From NCBI RefSeq assembly GCF_900103285.1, contig NZ_FNGS01000004.1, positions 62,001-126,000 on the forward strand: 64,000 nt of DNA, written 5' to 3'. This document shows, in pieces, positions 8,481 to 15,461 of this stretch (within the stretch, counting starts at the first letter, position 1; the number at the start of each line of letters is the position of its first letter). Source of the DNA: Siphonobacter aquaeclarae. Lineage in GTDB: Bacteria; Bacteroidota; Bacteroidia; Cytophagales; Spirosomataceae. The notes under the pieces were generated by a model. It did no database searches. It saw nothing but the letters and a program-made list of their open reading frames with translations, and was not told the DNA's origin. Position numbers and translations under genes: made by a program.

Positions 8481-9527
8481 ATGCGCTTCTGGCTTACCCT
8501 GGGCATCGCGGTTTCTCTTTCAGCCGGCCGGCCGCATTCCTCCGTTACCCTGCTCGGCAAAGGACAGCTACCCGTAATCACTGCCGATAGCCGTGGCACG
8601 ATTCACCTCGTCTTCGGTCGGGAGGATACGTTGTTTTATGCTTCCTCTGCGGACCTGGGAAAGACATTTTCGAAGCCTTTGGCGGTGACGCGACTGCCAG
8701 AGCTCGTTCTGATTGCGACACGAGGCCCTCAGATTGCTGCCGGCGACAAGCAACTGCTTATAACAGCCAGTGACAAGGCAGGAAACGTGTGGGCATGGTC
8801 GCGGCCCCGGCGCGGCGGGGAGTGGTCGCACGCGGTCCGTATCAACGATCAGCCGGATATAGGAAGGGAAGGGTTTCAGGCTGTAACTGCCCTGTCCGAC
8901 AACCGCTTTTTTGCCGCCTGGCTAGACCTTCGGGGAAATAAGCGCAACAAAATTGTCGGGGCTCTTTCGGTCGACGGCGGACGCACCTGGAATCCGAACC
9001 AGCTTATTTACCAGTCGCCGGATGAAACCGTCTGCGAATGCTGCCGGGTTTCGGTGGCCGCGTCAGGAAACAACATAGCGGTCCTCTTCCGGAATTGGCT
9101 CAATGGTTCCCGGGATCTGTACCTGTCACAATCCCGGAACGGGGGACAGTCGTTTTCCTCTGCCGAAAAACTGGGGCTGGGCACCTGGAAACTGAATGCC
9201 TGCCCGATGGACGGGGGAGGTCTGGCCGTGACCGGACCGGCATCGTTCCTCACGGCCTGGCGGCGGGAAAGTTCGCTCTATCTCTGCCGTCCGGGGCAGC
9301 CGGAAGCGTTGCTCGGTCCCGGACGTCAGGTCGCACTCGCGGCCGACAAGAAGCATTGGGTGGCTGCATTCCAGCAGGGCGGCTCCATTCGCCTGCAAAC
9401 GGATCTCGGAGAAGCAACCGAATTCGGCCCCGGACAAACACCGAGTGTGACGATCTCCCGGGGCGAGGCCATCTGCGTATGGGAAAACGAACGGAGCATC
9501 AGCACGGCGGTCCTGCCGCTGCACTGA
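8481..9527 (+). CDS. Secreted BNR-repeat (sialidase-like) beta-propeller protein
   Basis: 348 residues from MRFWLTLGIAVSLSAG, which supplies a signal peptide; an upstream in-frame start would add 36 unrelated residues. Three Asp-box (BNR) motifs are visible: SSADLGKTF (~55), SVDGGRTW (~163) and SRNGGQSF (~218), as expected for a six-bladed sialidase-type propeller. The conserved cysteine clusters CECCR (~185) and CPMDGG (~241) mark a Bacteroidota subgroup usually labelled exo-alpha-sialidase. I do not see the arginine triad and FRIP motif of true sialidases, so sialidase activity is doubtful; a structural or redox/metal-binding exported role is possible. It stands alone and is convergent with the thioesterase. 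Confidence 0.75.
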   Translation: MRFWLTLGIAVSLSAGRPHSSVTLLGKGQLPVITADSRGTIHLVFGREDTLFYASSADLGKTFSKPLAVTRLPELVLIATRGPQIAAGDKQLLITASDKAGNVWAWSRPRRGGEWSHAVRINDQPDIGREGFQAVTALSDNRFFAAWLDLRGNKRNKIVGALSVDGGRTWNPNQLIYQSPDETVCECCRVSVAASGNNIAVLFRNWLNGSRDLYLSQSRNGGQSFSSAEKLGLGTWKLNACPMDGGGLAVTGPASFLTAWRRESSLYLCRPGQPEALLGPGRQVALAADKKHWVAAFQQGGSIRLQTDLGEATEFGPGQTPSVTISRGEAICVWENERSISTAVLPLH

Positions 9528-9553
9528 AGTTGGTCACACGGCATTCTGAATAC

Positions 9554-9955
9554 TCAACCCAGCACCCGCACCGGTTTTTTGTGTTCATCCACCGCGACGA
9601 ACGTAAAAGAACCATGAATAGCCCGATGCCGCTCTGCCGCGTACATTTCTTCCACAAAGATCTCCACGCCCACCCGCAGGCTGGTATTTCCGACATGCTC
9701 GATCTTGCCGACGAGCTCGATGATCGTGCCGGCCGGGATCGGTTGTGTAAAGTTGATTTTGTCGGAGGACACGGTTACCATCCGTTTCCGGGAGAAGCGG
9801 GTGGCGGTGATGAAGGCCACTTCGTCCATCAGTTGCATGGCCGTCCCACCGAAGAGCGTGTCGTAGTGGTTGGTCGTATTCGGGAAAACGGCCTTAAAGA
9901 TGCTGGTTTCCGCCGCGGCGATACGCGCGTCGATGCTTGGCTGATCGGTATTCAT
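9554..9955 (-). CDS. Acyl-CoA thioesterase, hotdog fold (YciA/BFIT-like)
   Basis: 133 residues beginning MNTDQPSIDARIAAAE. The core FPNTTNHYDTLFGGTAMQLMDEVAFITATRFS is the hotdog helix with the N-x-x-G-x-x-[FL]GG-type signature of acyl-CoA thioesterases. VTVSSDKINFTQPIPAGTIIEL is the following beta segment, and the remainder matches a single hotdog domain. It hydrolyses acyl-CoA to free acid and CoA in the cytoplasm; chain length is not predictable. Its start overlaps by 4 bp the stop of the small cysteine-rich CWC gene, so the two are translationally coupled. The 17-residue upstream extension to 10006 overlaps that gene more deeply and was not used. Confidence 0.88.
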   Translation of the reverse strand: MNTDQPSIDARIAAAETSIFKAVFPNTTNHYDTLFGGTAMQLMDEVAFITATRFSRKRMVTVSSDKINFTQPIPAGTIIELVGKIEHVGNTSLRVGVEIFVEEMYAAERHRAIHGSFTFVAVDEHKKPVRVLG

Positions 9956-10149
9956 GTTGATTGGGAAAAGACCGGGGCGGTCGTCGCGCCGAGTGCCGTC
10001 AGGCACGCCGGGCAGAGGCAGCCCACGTACTGAGATTGTATAAAGCGCTGCTGCTCAGGCGTGAGCGTCACTTTCACACAGGGGCATACGCCGATCTGAT
10101 CGGCCCGGCAGTCAAACAATTTGCGGCAGCGGGGGCAGGTATGTTCCAT
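9952..10149 (-). CDS. Cysteine-rich CWC family protein
   Basis: A 65-residue protein with paired cysteines: CPRC near the N-terminus, a CPC in the middle and CLCPACL near the C-terminus. The spacing matches the small Cys_rich_CWC family, where CPxC..CxC..GCLCxxCL binds a metal, probably zinc. No other domain is present. It overlaps the downstream thioesterase start by 4 bp, forming a two-gene unit. A possible -7 box (TATCTTTA on the minus strand, 10258-10265) lies ~110 bp upstream. The function of the family is not established. Confidence 0.75.
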   Translation of the reverse strand: MEHTCPRCRKLFDCRADQIGVCPCVKVTLTPEQQRFIQSQYVGCLCPACLTALGATTAPVFSQST

Positions 10150-10318
10150 GCAAAAGCGAAGCAGGCGCCAAAGGCGGTTTCCGGTACAATCGGGCGATTC
10201 GGAGAAGGCGGGATGAGGGAAACCGGCCGCGGAGCAGAAGCCGTAAGGATGTGCCCGTAAAGATAGCGGGGAGACGAAGGATTTGGAGGATAAAAGTAAA
10301 AAGGGAATTCTGTTCCAA

Positions 10319-10843
10319 TCACCCGATACGCCGAAACCTCAGCTTATTCGGGATGATTTCATGCAGGGAACCATCCGTAGCCAGATACATCTCCGGCGGA
10401 AGCAGGTACACAACAAACGATTGACGCCACGCATCCGCCACGCAGGTAATCCGGGCGTGGGCGGGGCTGTTTTTCCGGGAAACAGTACCCTTCAGGTTTC
10501 CCTGGGAAGCAGACAGGTAAAAGGTATAGTGATGATCTGTCTCGGGCGTATGCCGGTACTGATACGTATCCGCCACCACAGAGTCGCCGCGGGTATGCCG
10601 GTAATAGCCCAGCAACACATCCAGCTTCATATCCAGAGGCTTCACATAGACCGTCTCGGTACGCAGGAAAATGCGGATGGAGTCTCCGTTTTCGGTCCAG
10701 AGCCAGTCGCCGGTGAAAAGGGCATTATCGGGGCGGCGGATATGGCTGCCGCGTTCCGGTAGCGAAGTTTTGTCGGAACGGCGTTTTTTCTGGGCGGAAG
10801 CGGGGATGGTGAGGAGGAGCAGGAGGAAGCAGAGGAGTTTCAT
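10319..10843 (-). CDS. Small secreted protein, relative of the 4283 protein
   Basis: 174 residues with a signal peptide (MKLLCFLLLLLTIPASAQ) followed by a basic stretch (KKRRSDK). The segment ALFTGDWLWTENGDSIRIFL parallels ALKGVWEWSKGNEKLTFYI in the 4283 protein: G-x-W-x-W followed by x-x-G-[ND]. Both are ~175 residues and beta-rich, which suggests one lipocalin-like family (DUF6705-like, tentative). Later segments (LLGYYRHTRGDSVVAD, HHYTFYLSASQGNLKGTVSR) are consistent with antiparallel strands. No catalytic motif is visible and function is unknown. Gene order with its neighbours gives no hint. Confidence 0.7.
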   Translation of the reverse strand: MKLLCFLLLLLTIPASAQKKRRSDKTSLPERGSHIRRPDNALFTGDWLWTENGDSIRIFLRTETVYVKPLDMKLDVLLGYYRHTRGDSVVADTYQYRHTPETDHHYTFYLSASQGNLKGTVSRKNSPAHARITCVADAWRQSFVVYLLPPEMYLATDGSLHEIIPNKLRFRRIG

Positions 10844-10873
10844 GGTGGGTGGGGTGAAATGAGTATTTCTGAA

Positions 10874-11182
10874 CTAAAAGCCGATCAGGGTAAACTTCCG
10901 CGTAGCAATTGATAGCAGCAAGCTATAGAGCAAATAAAAAAAGCTAAACGTCAATACGGCAGTAAGCAATGTTGTACCAATTGTCCGGACAGAGGTACTC
11001 CGCTTCCGCAGCAGCACCGTCAACCAGGTTAATGCTATCATTACAATCCAGATCGGAATACCCAGCCAGCGGGTTTTCACAAGTGATAGATTGAAGAATG
11101 TAGGTAATAGCAGAAAAGCGGGAATTAAAGCAATTCCGAGGTAGTAGCCTAGGAGATAGCGGATGCGAAAAGGGATTTGCAT
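10874..11182 (-). CDS. Small membrane protein of unknown function
   Basis: 102 residues from MQIPFRIRYLLGYYLGIALIP, with three likely membrane segments (about residues 9-28, 36-55 and 70-92) separated by short basic loops (RKRSTS). I do not recognise a family. An in-frame start 15 codons upstream exists, but those residues are polar and not needed. It lies 30 bp upstream of the secreted-protein gene on the same strand and may share its transcript. Confidence 0.55.
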   Translation of the reverse strand: MQIPFRIRYLLGYYLGIALIPAFLLLPTFFNLSLVKTRWLGIPIWIVMIALTWLTVLLRKRSTSVRTIGTTLLTAVLTFSFFYLLYSLLLSIATRKFTLIGF

Positions 11183-11267
11183 GGTTTGGAGGGGTTGGAT
11201 GAAGGAAATATCTTGCGTTTCAGGCAAAGTTGCAGGGTTTTGGAATACCTCTTCCTTACAAGCAAAT

Positions 11268-11463
11268 CGGGTCGCCCGCCATTCCTAGCACCTGCTACGA
11301 ATTTTTTAACGGGCAGGCTTTGTCTTCCGCAGTCAGGCCATCAGAGGAACAGATATTAGCCAAAGCCTCCTCTGTCGCATTAATCATAAATGCGTTGCTC
11401 ATATAAGTGTGCGATAGGCACAGCCCATCCATTAAAAATGTCCGTAGTGAATGCTACGGACGG
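11268..11463. repeat. Two facing copies of the GTAGC two-hairpin repeat
   Basis: Copy 2 (11268-11336, plus orientation) is degenerate: CCCGCCATTCCTAGCACCTG..., then a T run, then GGGCAGGCTTTG..CCGCAG. Copy 3 (11409-11463) lies in the opposite orientation: GCGATAGGCACAGCCC..., then GTCCGTAG-tgaat-GCTACGGAC and GGCGG. Together they fill most of the ~300-bp gene-free stretch 11183-11486, in which no gene is evident. Confidence 0.55.
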
Positions 11464-11486
11464 CGGCCAGACGAACTTGCCAGAGT

Positions 11487-11693
11487 CTATCTCGTCCCCC
11501 ACAGCAACGCCCTTATATCCACATCCAGTACTTCCGCCATCCTCCGCAGCACCTCCAAATTCGGCTGCGTTTTGTTGTTGCAATAGTTCGTTACAACAAC
11601 ATAGCTCTTACCAATTCTCTCAGCCAGCCAGGTTTGGGTACGCCCCTGCTCTTTTAGTACTTCTTTGATTCGATTGATGGGTATACCAGCCAT
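11487..11693 (-). CDS. XRE-family helix-turn-helix protein
   Basis: A 68-residue single-domain protein. RIKEVLKEQGRTQTWLAERIGKSYVVVTNYCNNKTQPNLEVL (cited in part) is a complete Cro/CI-type helix-turn-helix, with recognition helix around SYVVVTNYCNN and the following P-x-x-x-x-L. A short C-terminal tail (DVDIRALLWGTR) is typical of Bacteroidota stand-alone XRE proteins. It lies 16 bp downstream of a second XRE gene on the same strand. The target is unknown. No toxin-like partner of recognisable family is adjacent. Confidence 0.85.
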   Translation of the reverse strand: MAGIPINRIKEVLKEQGRTQTWLAERIGKSYVVVTNYCNNKTQPNLEVLRRMAEVLDVDIRALLWGTR

Positions 11694-11709
11694 TTGCAGA
11701 AATCAAAAG

Positions 11710-11976
11710 CTATTCATCTGACTTAGCAAGCCCCAAATGACCGCATACTTCCCGCAATACCTCACAGGGATCTGCTGAAATCGCCAATGCGATCAAGTAT
11801 AGCTCGTCCGCCCGGAGGTGCGTGGCGGTGTTGTTGCATAGCTCGCTCAAACGGGTTTTGTTGATACCCGTGCGCCGGGATACTTCGGCACGGTTGATGG
11901 ATCTGCGTGATAGGTAGAGACCGAGGGGTGTCATGGGTTGCGGTTTTCTGAACCTAAACATATTGACTCCGGACAT
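11710..11976 (-). CDS. XRE-family helix-turn-helix protein
   Basis: 88 residues, or 83 if started at the internal MFRFRKPQP. The helix-turn-helix is RRSINRAEVSRRTGINKTRLSELCNN, with the S-x-R-T-G-[IV] turn, followed by a helical tail ending DPCEVLREVCGHLGLAKSDE. It is paired with the downstream 68-residue XRE gene and divergent from the small coiled-coil gene at 12071. The two proteins share only the fold, so they are probably not a recent duplication. They may regulate the intervening promoter region; this is inference. Confidence 0.8.
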   Translation of the reverse strand: MSGVNMFRFRKPQPMTPLGLYLSRRSINRAEVSRRTGINKTRLSELCNNTATHLRADELYLIALAISADPCEVLREVCGHLGLAKSDE

Positions 11977-12001
11977 CTTTTCCGAAAAGAAGTAAATACC
12001 A

Positions 12002-12033
12002 TTTGTTAATTAATCAGAATTTCGGTACATTTG
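12002..12033 (+). promoter_or_regulatory. Bacteroidota-type promoter
   Basis: TACATTTG at 12026-12033 matches the -7 consensus TAnnTTTG exactly. TTTG at 12002-12005, 20 bp upstream, fits the -33 box. Transcription would start near 12040, about 30 bp before the small ORF at 12071. Confidence 0.6.
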
Positions 12034-12070
12034 TTTCGATTATAGGAACAATCTTCTATCCAACCCAACC

Positions 12071-12268
12071 ATGCTCAACTACACCAAACCCCAACTTGAA
12101 CGCATCATCGCCGTTCAGCTCGAACACATCGACTCCCTTCAGGACCTCCTCTCCCTCGTCAAAGAACAAAACACCCTCATCGCCAAAGTCAACGAACGGC
12201 TCCGGCGGAAACTCTCCGATCAGACGCCCGTCAAACCCTATCCCAAAGCCAGCCGCAAACCAGCCTGA
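12071..12268 (+). CDS. Small helical/coiled-coil protein, unknown
   Basis: A 65-residue ORF. PQLERIIAVQLEHIDSLQDLLSLVKEQNTLIAKVNERLRRKL has leucine/isoleucine at heptad-like positions and is predicted to be one long amphipathic helix; the tail is basic and proline-rich (PVKPYPKASRKPA). Support for its being real is a well-formed TAnnTTTG promoter about 40 bp upstream and a sensible helical pattern. No family is recognised. It is divergent from the XRE pair. Confidence 0.5.
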   Translation: MLNYTKPQLERIIAVQLEHIDSLQDLLSLVKEQNTLIAKVNERLRRKLSDQTPVKPYPKASRKPA

Positions 12269-12400
12269 ACATTTCTGTGCTTTCTGTGTTTTCTGTGAGA
12301 AAAAAACAAAAGTGTCTCACAGAAAGCACAGAAGACACAGAAGATTTTTTGCGATCTCACCGTCTGTGAAGTCCGTGTAGTCTGTGAGAAAAAGAAACAC
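12264..12400. repeat. Inverted nonamer repeat (TTTCTGTGN)n
   Basis: TTTCTGTG recurs every 9 bp at about 12270-12297. After a short A-rich loop the complement (CACAGAAAG CACAGAAGA) follows at about 12317-12345, and a third run (TCTGTGAAG TCCGTGTAG TCTGTGAGA) at 12362-12389. The gene-free stretch 12269-12568 consists of this element plus ~170 bp in which I see nothing further. Confidence 0.75.
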
Positions 12401-12568
12401 GCCTCCTGACGCCTGGCGCAACGACATTTCCCGCTGTACATACCAGATGGCGCCTTCCCCAACGAATCAGGCAGCAGACCGTTCACAGATTTTAAGGCTT
12501 TGTTTTCGAGATTCATTGGAGAAAACCAGCCGACGGCATTAGCTTGGATACCGGTAACGATTCCAACC

Positions 12569-13801
12569 ATGAAACACTTCCTTCTCGCTTTCTTTCTCTC
12601 TCTTCCGGCCGCTGCCCAAATGAAACCGGCGTATTTCTATCAGTCGATTGATGTATCGGCTTATCCCGGCGCTTCTTTCACCTTTGAAATGCAGGTTTAC
12701 GGCGAGCGGGAGGACGAGGAATCCCGAACGGCTCTTACCGTCATCGAATATGCCGGCAACAGATCAGTTGGCAGCGCCCAGGGAGGCGTCACGATGGACC
12801 ATTTCCGGGAAAACGAGTGGAACCGACTGAGCCTCAGCGGCACGATCGACAAGCGCTGCACCCGGCTCGAAGTGGGCGCGGTTTTCGACGGTCGTGCAGT
12901 GTTTTATTACGATGATATTGTGCTGAAAATACAGGACAAGTCCGGAACCCATGTCCTTCCGCTTGAAAACACCGGATTTGAAGGCCCGGATATAAAGCCC
13001 TGGCAATTAGGCAATACGCCCAAAGGCACACAGGTTTCCGTAACCAATCTGCAAGCCGCCACTGGCAAACAATCTTTGATGGCGGACGGCATGACGGATA
13101 GCCCGTCCGGCCAATTCGCCGACGTCAATGGTGTGAAGATCTATTACGAGATTTCCGGAGAAGGCGCGCCGGTGCTCCTGCTTCACGGTGCGCTGGAAAA
13201 TCACCACCGGTTCGAGCACCAGATTCACGTGTGGACAAAAAACCGGAAAGTCATCGCTGTCGACACCCGCGGGCACGGCAAATCCACCCTCGATACCACT
13301 ACCCTGACCTATGAGCTGTATGCCAAAGACATGAGTGCCTTGCTCGATCTGCTCCAAACGGGCCCGGTGGACATTGTCGGTTGGAGTGACGGTGGCATCA
13401 CGGGCATCCTGATGGCCCGTGATTATCCCGAGAAAGTGAAGAGTGTCGTCGCGATGGGTGCCAACCTCTCCAACGACGGCATCGTCGATTCGCTCAACAA
13501 AGAAATGCGCTTCCGGCTGCGGCAACTCGAAAAAACCGATCCGAACGGACTGGAAGCACGGGTCAACCGCTGCATGCTGACAGAGCCGAATATCGATCCT
13601 GCCTCTCTTTCAAAAATCCATTGCCCTGTTTTGGTCATCGCCGGAGAAAAAGATGTGATTCTAGAGTCTCACACGCGCCTGATCGCCGCCAGTATTCCCG
13701 GATCACGGTTGCTCATTCTCAAAGGCCAAACCCACGACGCGCCCATCGAAGCCCCTTACGTCTTCATCAAAGCCGTGGAAGATTTCTGGAAACAGAAATA
13801 A
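12569..13801 (+). CDS. Exported alpha/beta hydrolase with N-terminal beta-sandwich domain
   Basis: 410 residues from MKHFLLAFFLSLPAAAQ, a signal peptide. Residues ~20-175 form a carbohydrate-binding-module-like jelly roll (YFYQSIDVSAYPGASFTFE, NEWNRLSLSGTID, FYYDDIVLKI). Residues ~185-410 are an alpha/beta hydrolase: LLHGALENHHRFE (oxyanion HG), VDTRGHGKS, nucleophile Ser273 in GWSDGG, Asp about 362 in AGEKDVI and His about 389 in GQTHDAP. It is probably an esterase acting outside the cytoplasm; the added domain may bind a polymer or membrane. The upstream 23-codon extension lacks a signal sequence, so 12569 was chosen. It has no operon partner. Confidence 0.88.
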   Translation: MKHFLLAFFLSLPAAAQMKPAYFYQSIDVSAYPGASFTFEMQVYGEREDEESRTALTVIEYAGNRSVGSAQGGVTMDHFRENEWNRLSLSGTIDKRCTRLEVGAVFDGRAVFYYDDIVLKIQDKSGTHVLPLENTGFEGPDIKPWQLGNTPKGTQVSVTNLQAATGKQSLMADGMTDSPSGQFADVNGVKIYYEISGEGAPVLLLHGALENHHRFEHQIHVWTKNRKVIAVDTRGHGKSTLDTTTLTYELYAKDMSALLDLLQTGPVDIVGWSDGGITGILMARDYPEKVKSVVAMGANLSNDGIVDSLNKEMRFRLRQLEKTDPNGLEARVNRCMLTEPNIDPASLSKIHCPVLVIAGEKDVILESHTRLIAASIPGSRLLILKGQTHDAPIEAPYVFIKAVEDFWKQK

Positions 13802-13852
13802 GGCGCGAATAGGCGTCATCCAAACATGGCCAACCCTCATTCTCTCCATCAA

Positions 13853-13910
13853 CCGAAAACTGAAAACCGTCAACCGAAAACAACTCTCAACTCAAAACCC
13901 TCAAACAACA
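13853..13910. repeat. Heptad-type repeat arm
   Basis: Copies of CCGAAAA/CTGAAAA/CCGTCAA-type heptads, then CTCAAAA/CCCTCAA, fill the gap after the hydrolase gene. It corresponds to the right-hand (A-rich) arm of the inverted heptad elements seen elsewhere; no clear left arm is present here. Confidence 0.6.
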
Positions 13911-13945
13911 AAAAAGCCTGACAACTCTCGTTATCAGGCTTTTTG
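13911..13945 (-). terminator. Rho-independent terminator of tRNA-Asp
   Basis: The stem AAAAAGCCTGA / TCAGGCTTTTT has a 12-nt loop and T/A runs on both sides, so it could work in both directions. It lies directly 3' of the minus-strand tRNA and also faces the hydrolase transcript. Confidence 0.8.
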
Positions 13946-14019
13946 CGGTCCGGACGGGACTCGAACCCGCGACCCCCTGCGTGACAGGCAGGTATTCTAA
14001 CCGGCTGAACTACCGGACC
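13946..14019 (-). tRNA. tRNA-Asp (GTC)
   Basis: Minus-strand sequence folds as a complete cloverleaf: acceptor arms GGTCCGG/CCGGACC with discriminator G, D-arm TAGTTCAGCCGGTTAGAA, anticodon stem-loop CCTGC-CTGTCAC-GCAGG with GTC anticodon, and T-loop GGTTCGAGTCC. The CCA end is not encoded. Confidence 0.97.
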
Positions 14020-14059
14020 GTTTCCTTTGTTCTCTCGGCTTATCCGTCGAACTGGGTTG

Positions 14060-14091
14060 CAAATATACGGGCCTCAAACCCCGTTTGGCAA
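14060..14091 (-). promoter_or_regulatory. Promoter of tRNA-Asp
   Basis: On the minus strand TATATTTG (14067-14060) is a perfect -7 box, with TTG (14091-14089) 21 bp upstream as a -33 box. The mature tRNA begins about 40 bp downstream. Confidence 0.6.
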
Positions 14092-14180
14092 GCGTTAGGC
14101 GAACAAAATTTCAGCTTTTTTATTGAAAAAGGTACTTTGTTTTGATAACCAGCGGATTAGGAACGAGAAAAATACTGAGA

Positions 14181-14435
14181 AGGCTTTAAGCCACAGGCAG
14201 TAAGCCCTAAGCAGTAAGACAGCGATCAACTCCCCATGCCCTCTGCTCCAGGCCCCATGCCGCAGTAGCCGGTGGTTGAGCCCGGTCGAAACCTGCGCAG
14301 TGAATCGATTTGCCTTCTTTTTTTTCGGAAAACTATTCCGCCGGGTGGTTTCGACGGGGCTCAACCACCCCGGGAGAGACGACCGCGTCACCACACCAGC
14401 CAACCACCCCATGCTCCCTGCCCTCTGCCCCATGC
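14181..14435. repeat. Mixed repeat block: heptads plus a 23-bp inverted repeat
   Basis: The gene-free stretch 14020-14435 holds three elements. GGCTTTA/GGCAGTA/AGCCCTA-type heptads are at 14181-14218, and CCCCATG/CCCTCTG-type heptads at 14232-14265 and 14406-14437. A 23-bp inverted repeat has arms 14271-14293 (starting GGTGGTTGAGCCCGGTCG) and 14347-14369, with one mismatch and a 53-bp loop. The same inverted repeat occurs at 46961-47049. No gene is seen. Confidence 0.7.
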
Positions 14436-15407
14436 CTAATCCCCCGGATACCTCACCCCCATCTGCTTTCTCACATTCTCCATACTTTCCATGAGTTCGA
14501 TACTGAAAGAATGCGGCAGCAGCGCACTTTCAATCAGCCCTTCGCGGAGGCATTCCTCCACATGGCGGGCTTCGTAAGCATACCCAAACCCGATGCGCTC
14601 AACGGATAAGCTCTCCGGCTCTCCGTCTTCGGGAATGATCGTCAGCCCCGTCGTTTCCTGAAAACGGCTCTGGAGGAAGAGTTTTCCCTTCGACCCGTAG
14701 ATCGTGCAGCTGGTGTCGGTTTTGGCGGCAAACGTGGAGAACAACGTAGCCGTCGCCCCGCCCGCAAACCGCAGCGCCATCGAACAGTTCATGTCTACGC
14801 CGGTTTCGGTAAGGGTACCCACCGCCCGGATCTCTTCCGGTACGCCGAGCACGAGTTTGCTGATCAGCAATGGGTACAGCCCGATGTCATACAGCGATCC
14901 GCCGGCCAGGCCGGGGTCAAACAGCCGGGAAGAAGGATTGTAGTCGGCCCGGAAGCCAAAATCAGCCGTCAGGTGCACCACATCCCCGATCACCCCCGCT
15001 TCAATCAGTTCCAGTGCTTTCAGCGTTCCCGGGTTCAGGCGGGTCCAGAGCGCTTCCATCAGAAAAACACCCTGCTCGCGGGCGAACGCCGTCATCTCCC
15101 GTACTTGCCGGGTATTGAAAGCAAACGCCTTTTCACAGAGAACGGGCTTACCGGCCTCCAGGCACAACATGACATGCTCAAAATGTTCGGAATGCGGCGA
15201 GGCGATGTAGATGACGTCTACGGCCGGATCGGCTACGAGCTCGGCATAGCTGCCGTATGCGTTTGGAACGCCGAATTCGGAGGCAAAAGCCAGTGCACGC
15301 TCATGACTGCGGGAGCCTACGGCGATCAGTCGCGCGCCCGGTACATGTTTCAGATCAGCGGTGAATTTCCGGGCGATGCGGCCCGGTGCAAGAATACCCC
15401 AGTTCAT
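14436..15407 (-). CDS. Gfo/Idh/MocA family oxidoreductase
   Basis: 323 residues. The N-terminal Rossmann fold begins WGILAPGRIARKFTADL, with GxGxxA-type binding degenerate to A-P-G-R-I-A. The family signature VLCEKAFAFN contains the E-K catalytic lysine motif, and YIASPHSEHFEH is the conserved strand/helix of this family. The C-terminal half carries GGSLYDIGLYPL, where the D-I-G-x-Y-P-L motif lies in the substrate pocket. It is probably an NAD(P)-dependent dehydrogenase of a sugar, polyol or trans-dihydrodiol type. It is cytoplasmic, with no signal peptide. It lies downstream of serC on the same strand, but a terminator separates them. Confidence 0.92.
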   Translation of the reverse strand: MNWGILAPGRIARKFTADLKHVPGARLIAVGSRSHERALAFASEFGVPNAYGSYAELVADPAVDVIYIASPHSEHFEHVMLCLEAGKPVLCEKAFAFNTRQVREMTAFAREQGVFLMEALWTRLNPGTLKALELIEAGVIGDVVHLTADFGFRADYNPSSRLFDPGLAGGSLYDIGLYPLLISKLVLGVPEEIRAVGTLTETGVDMNCSMALRFAGGATATLFSTFAAKTDTSCTIYGSKGKLFLQSRFQETTGLTIIPEDGEPESLSVERIGFGYAYEARHVEECLREGLIESALLPHSFSIELMESMENVRKQMGVRYPGD

Positions 15408-15420
15408 GATGGTTTGAGAG

Positions 15421-15456
15421 GAAAATAAAAAACGGGTGAGCTTCCACCCACCCGTT
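15421..15456 (-). terminator. Rho-independent terminator downstream of serC
   Basis: AACGGGTG / CACCCGTT (8-bp stem, 10-nt loop) is followed on the minus strand by a T-rich run (TTTTTTATTTTC). It should separate the serC transcript from the oxidoreductase gene. Confidence 0.75.
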
Positions 15457-15461
15457 CCGGT

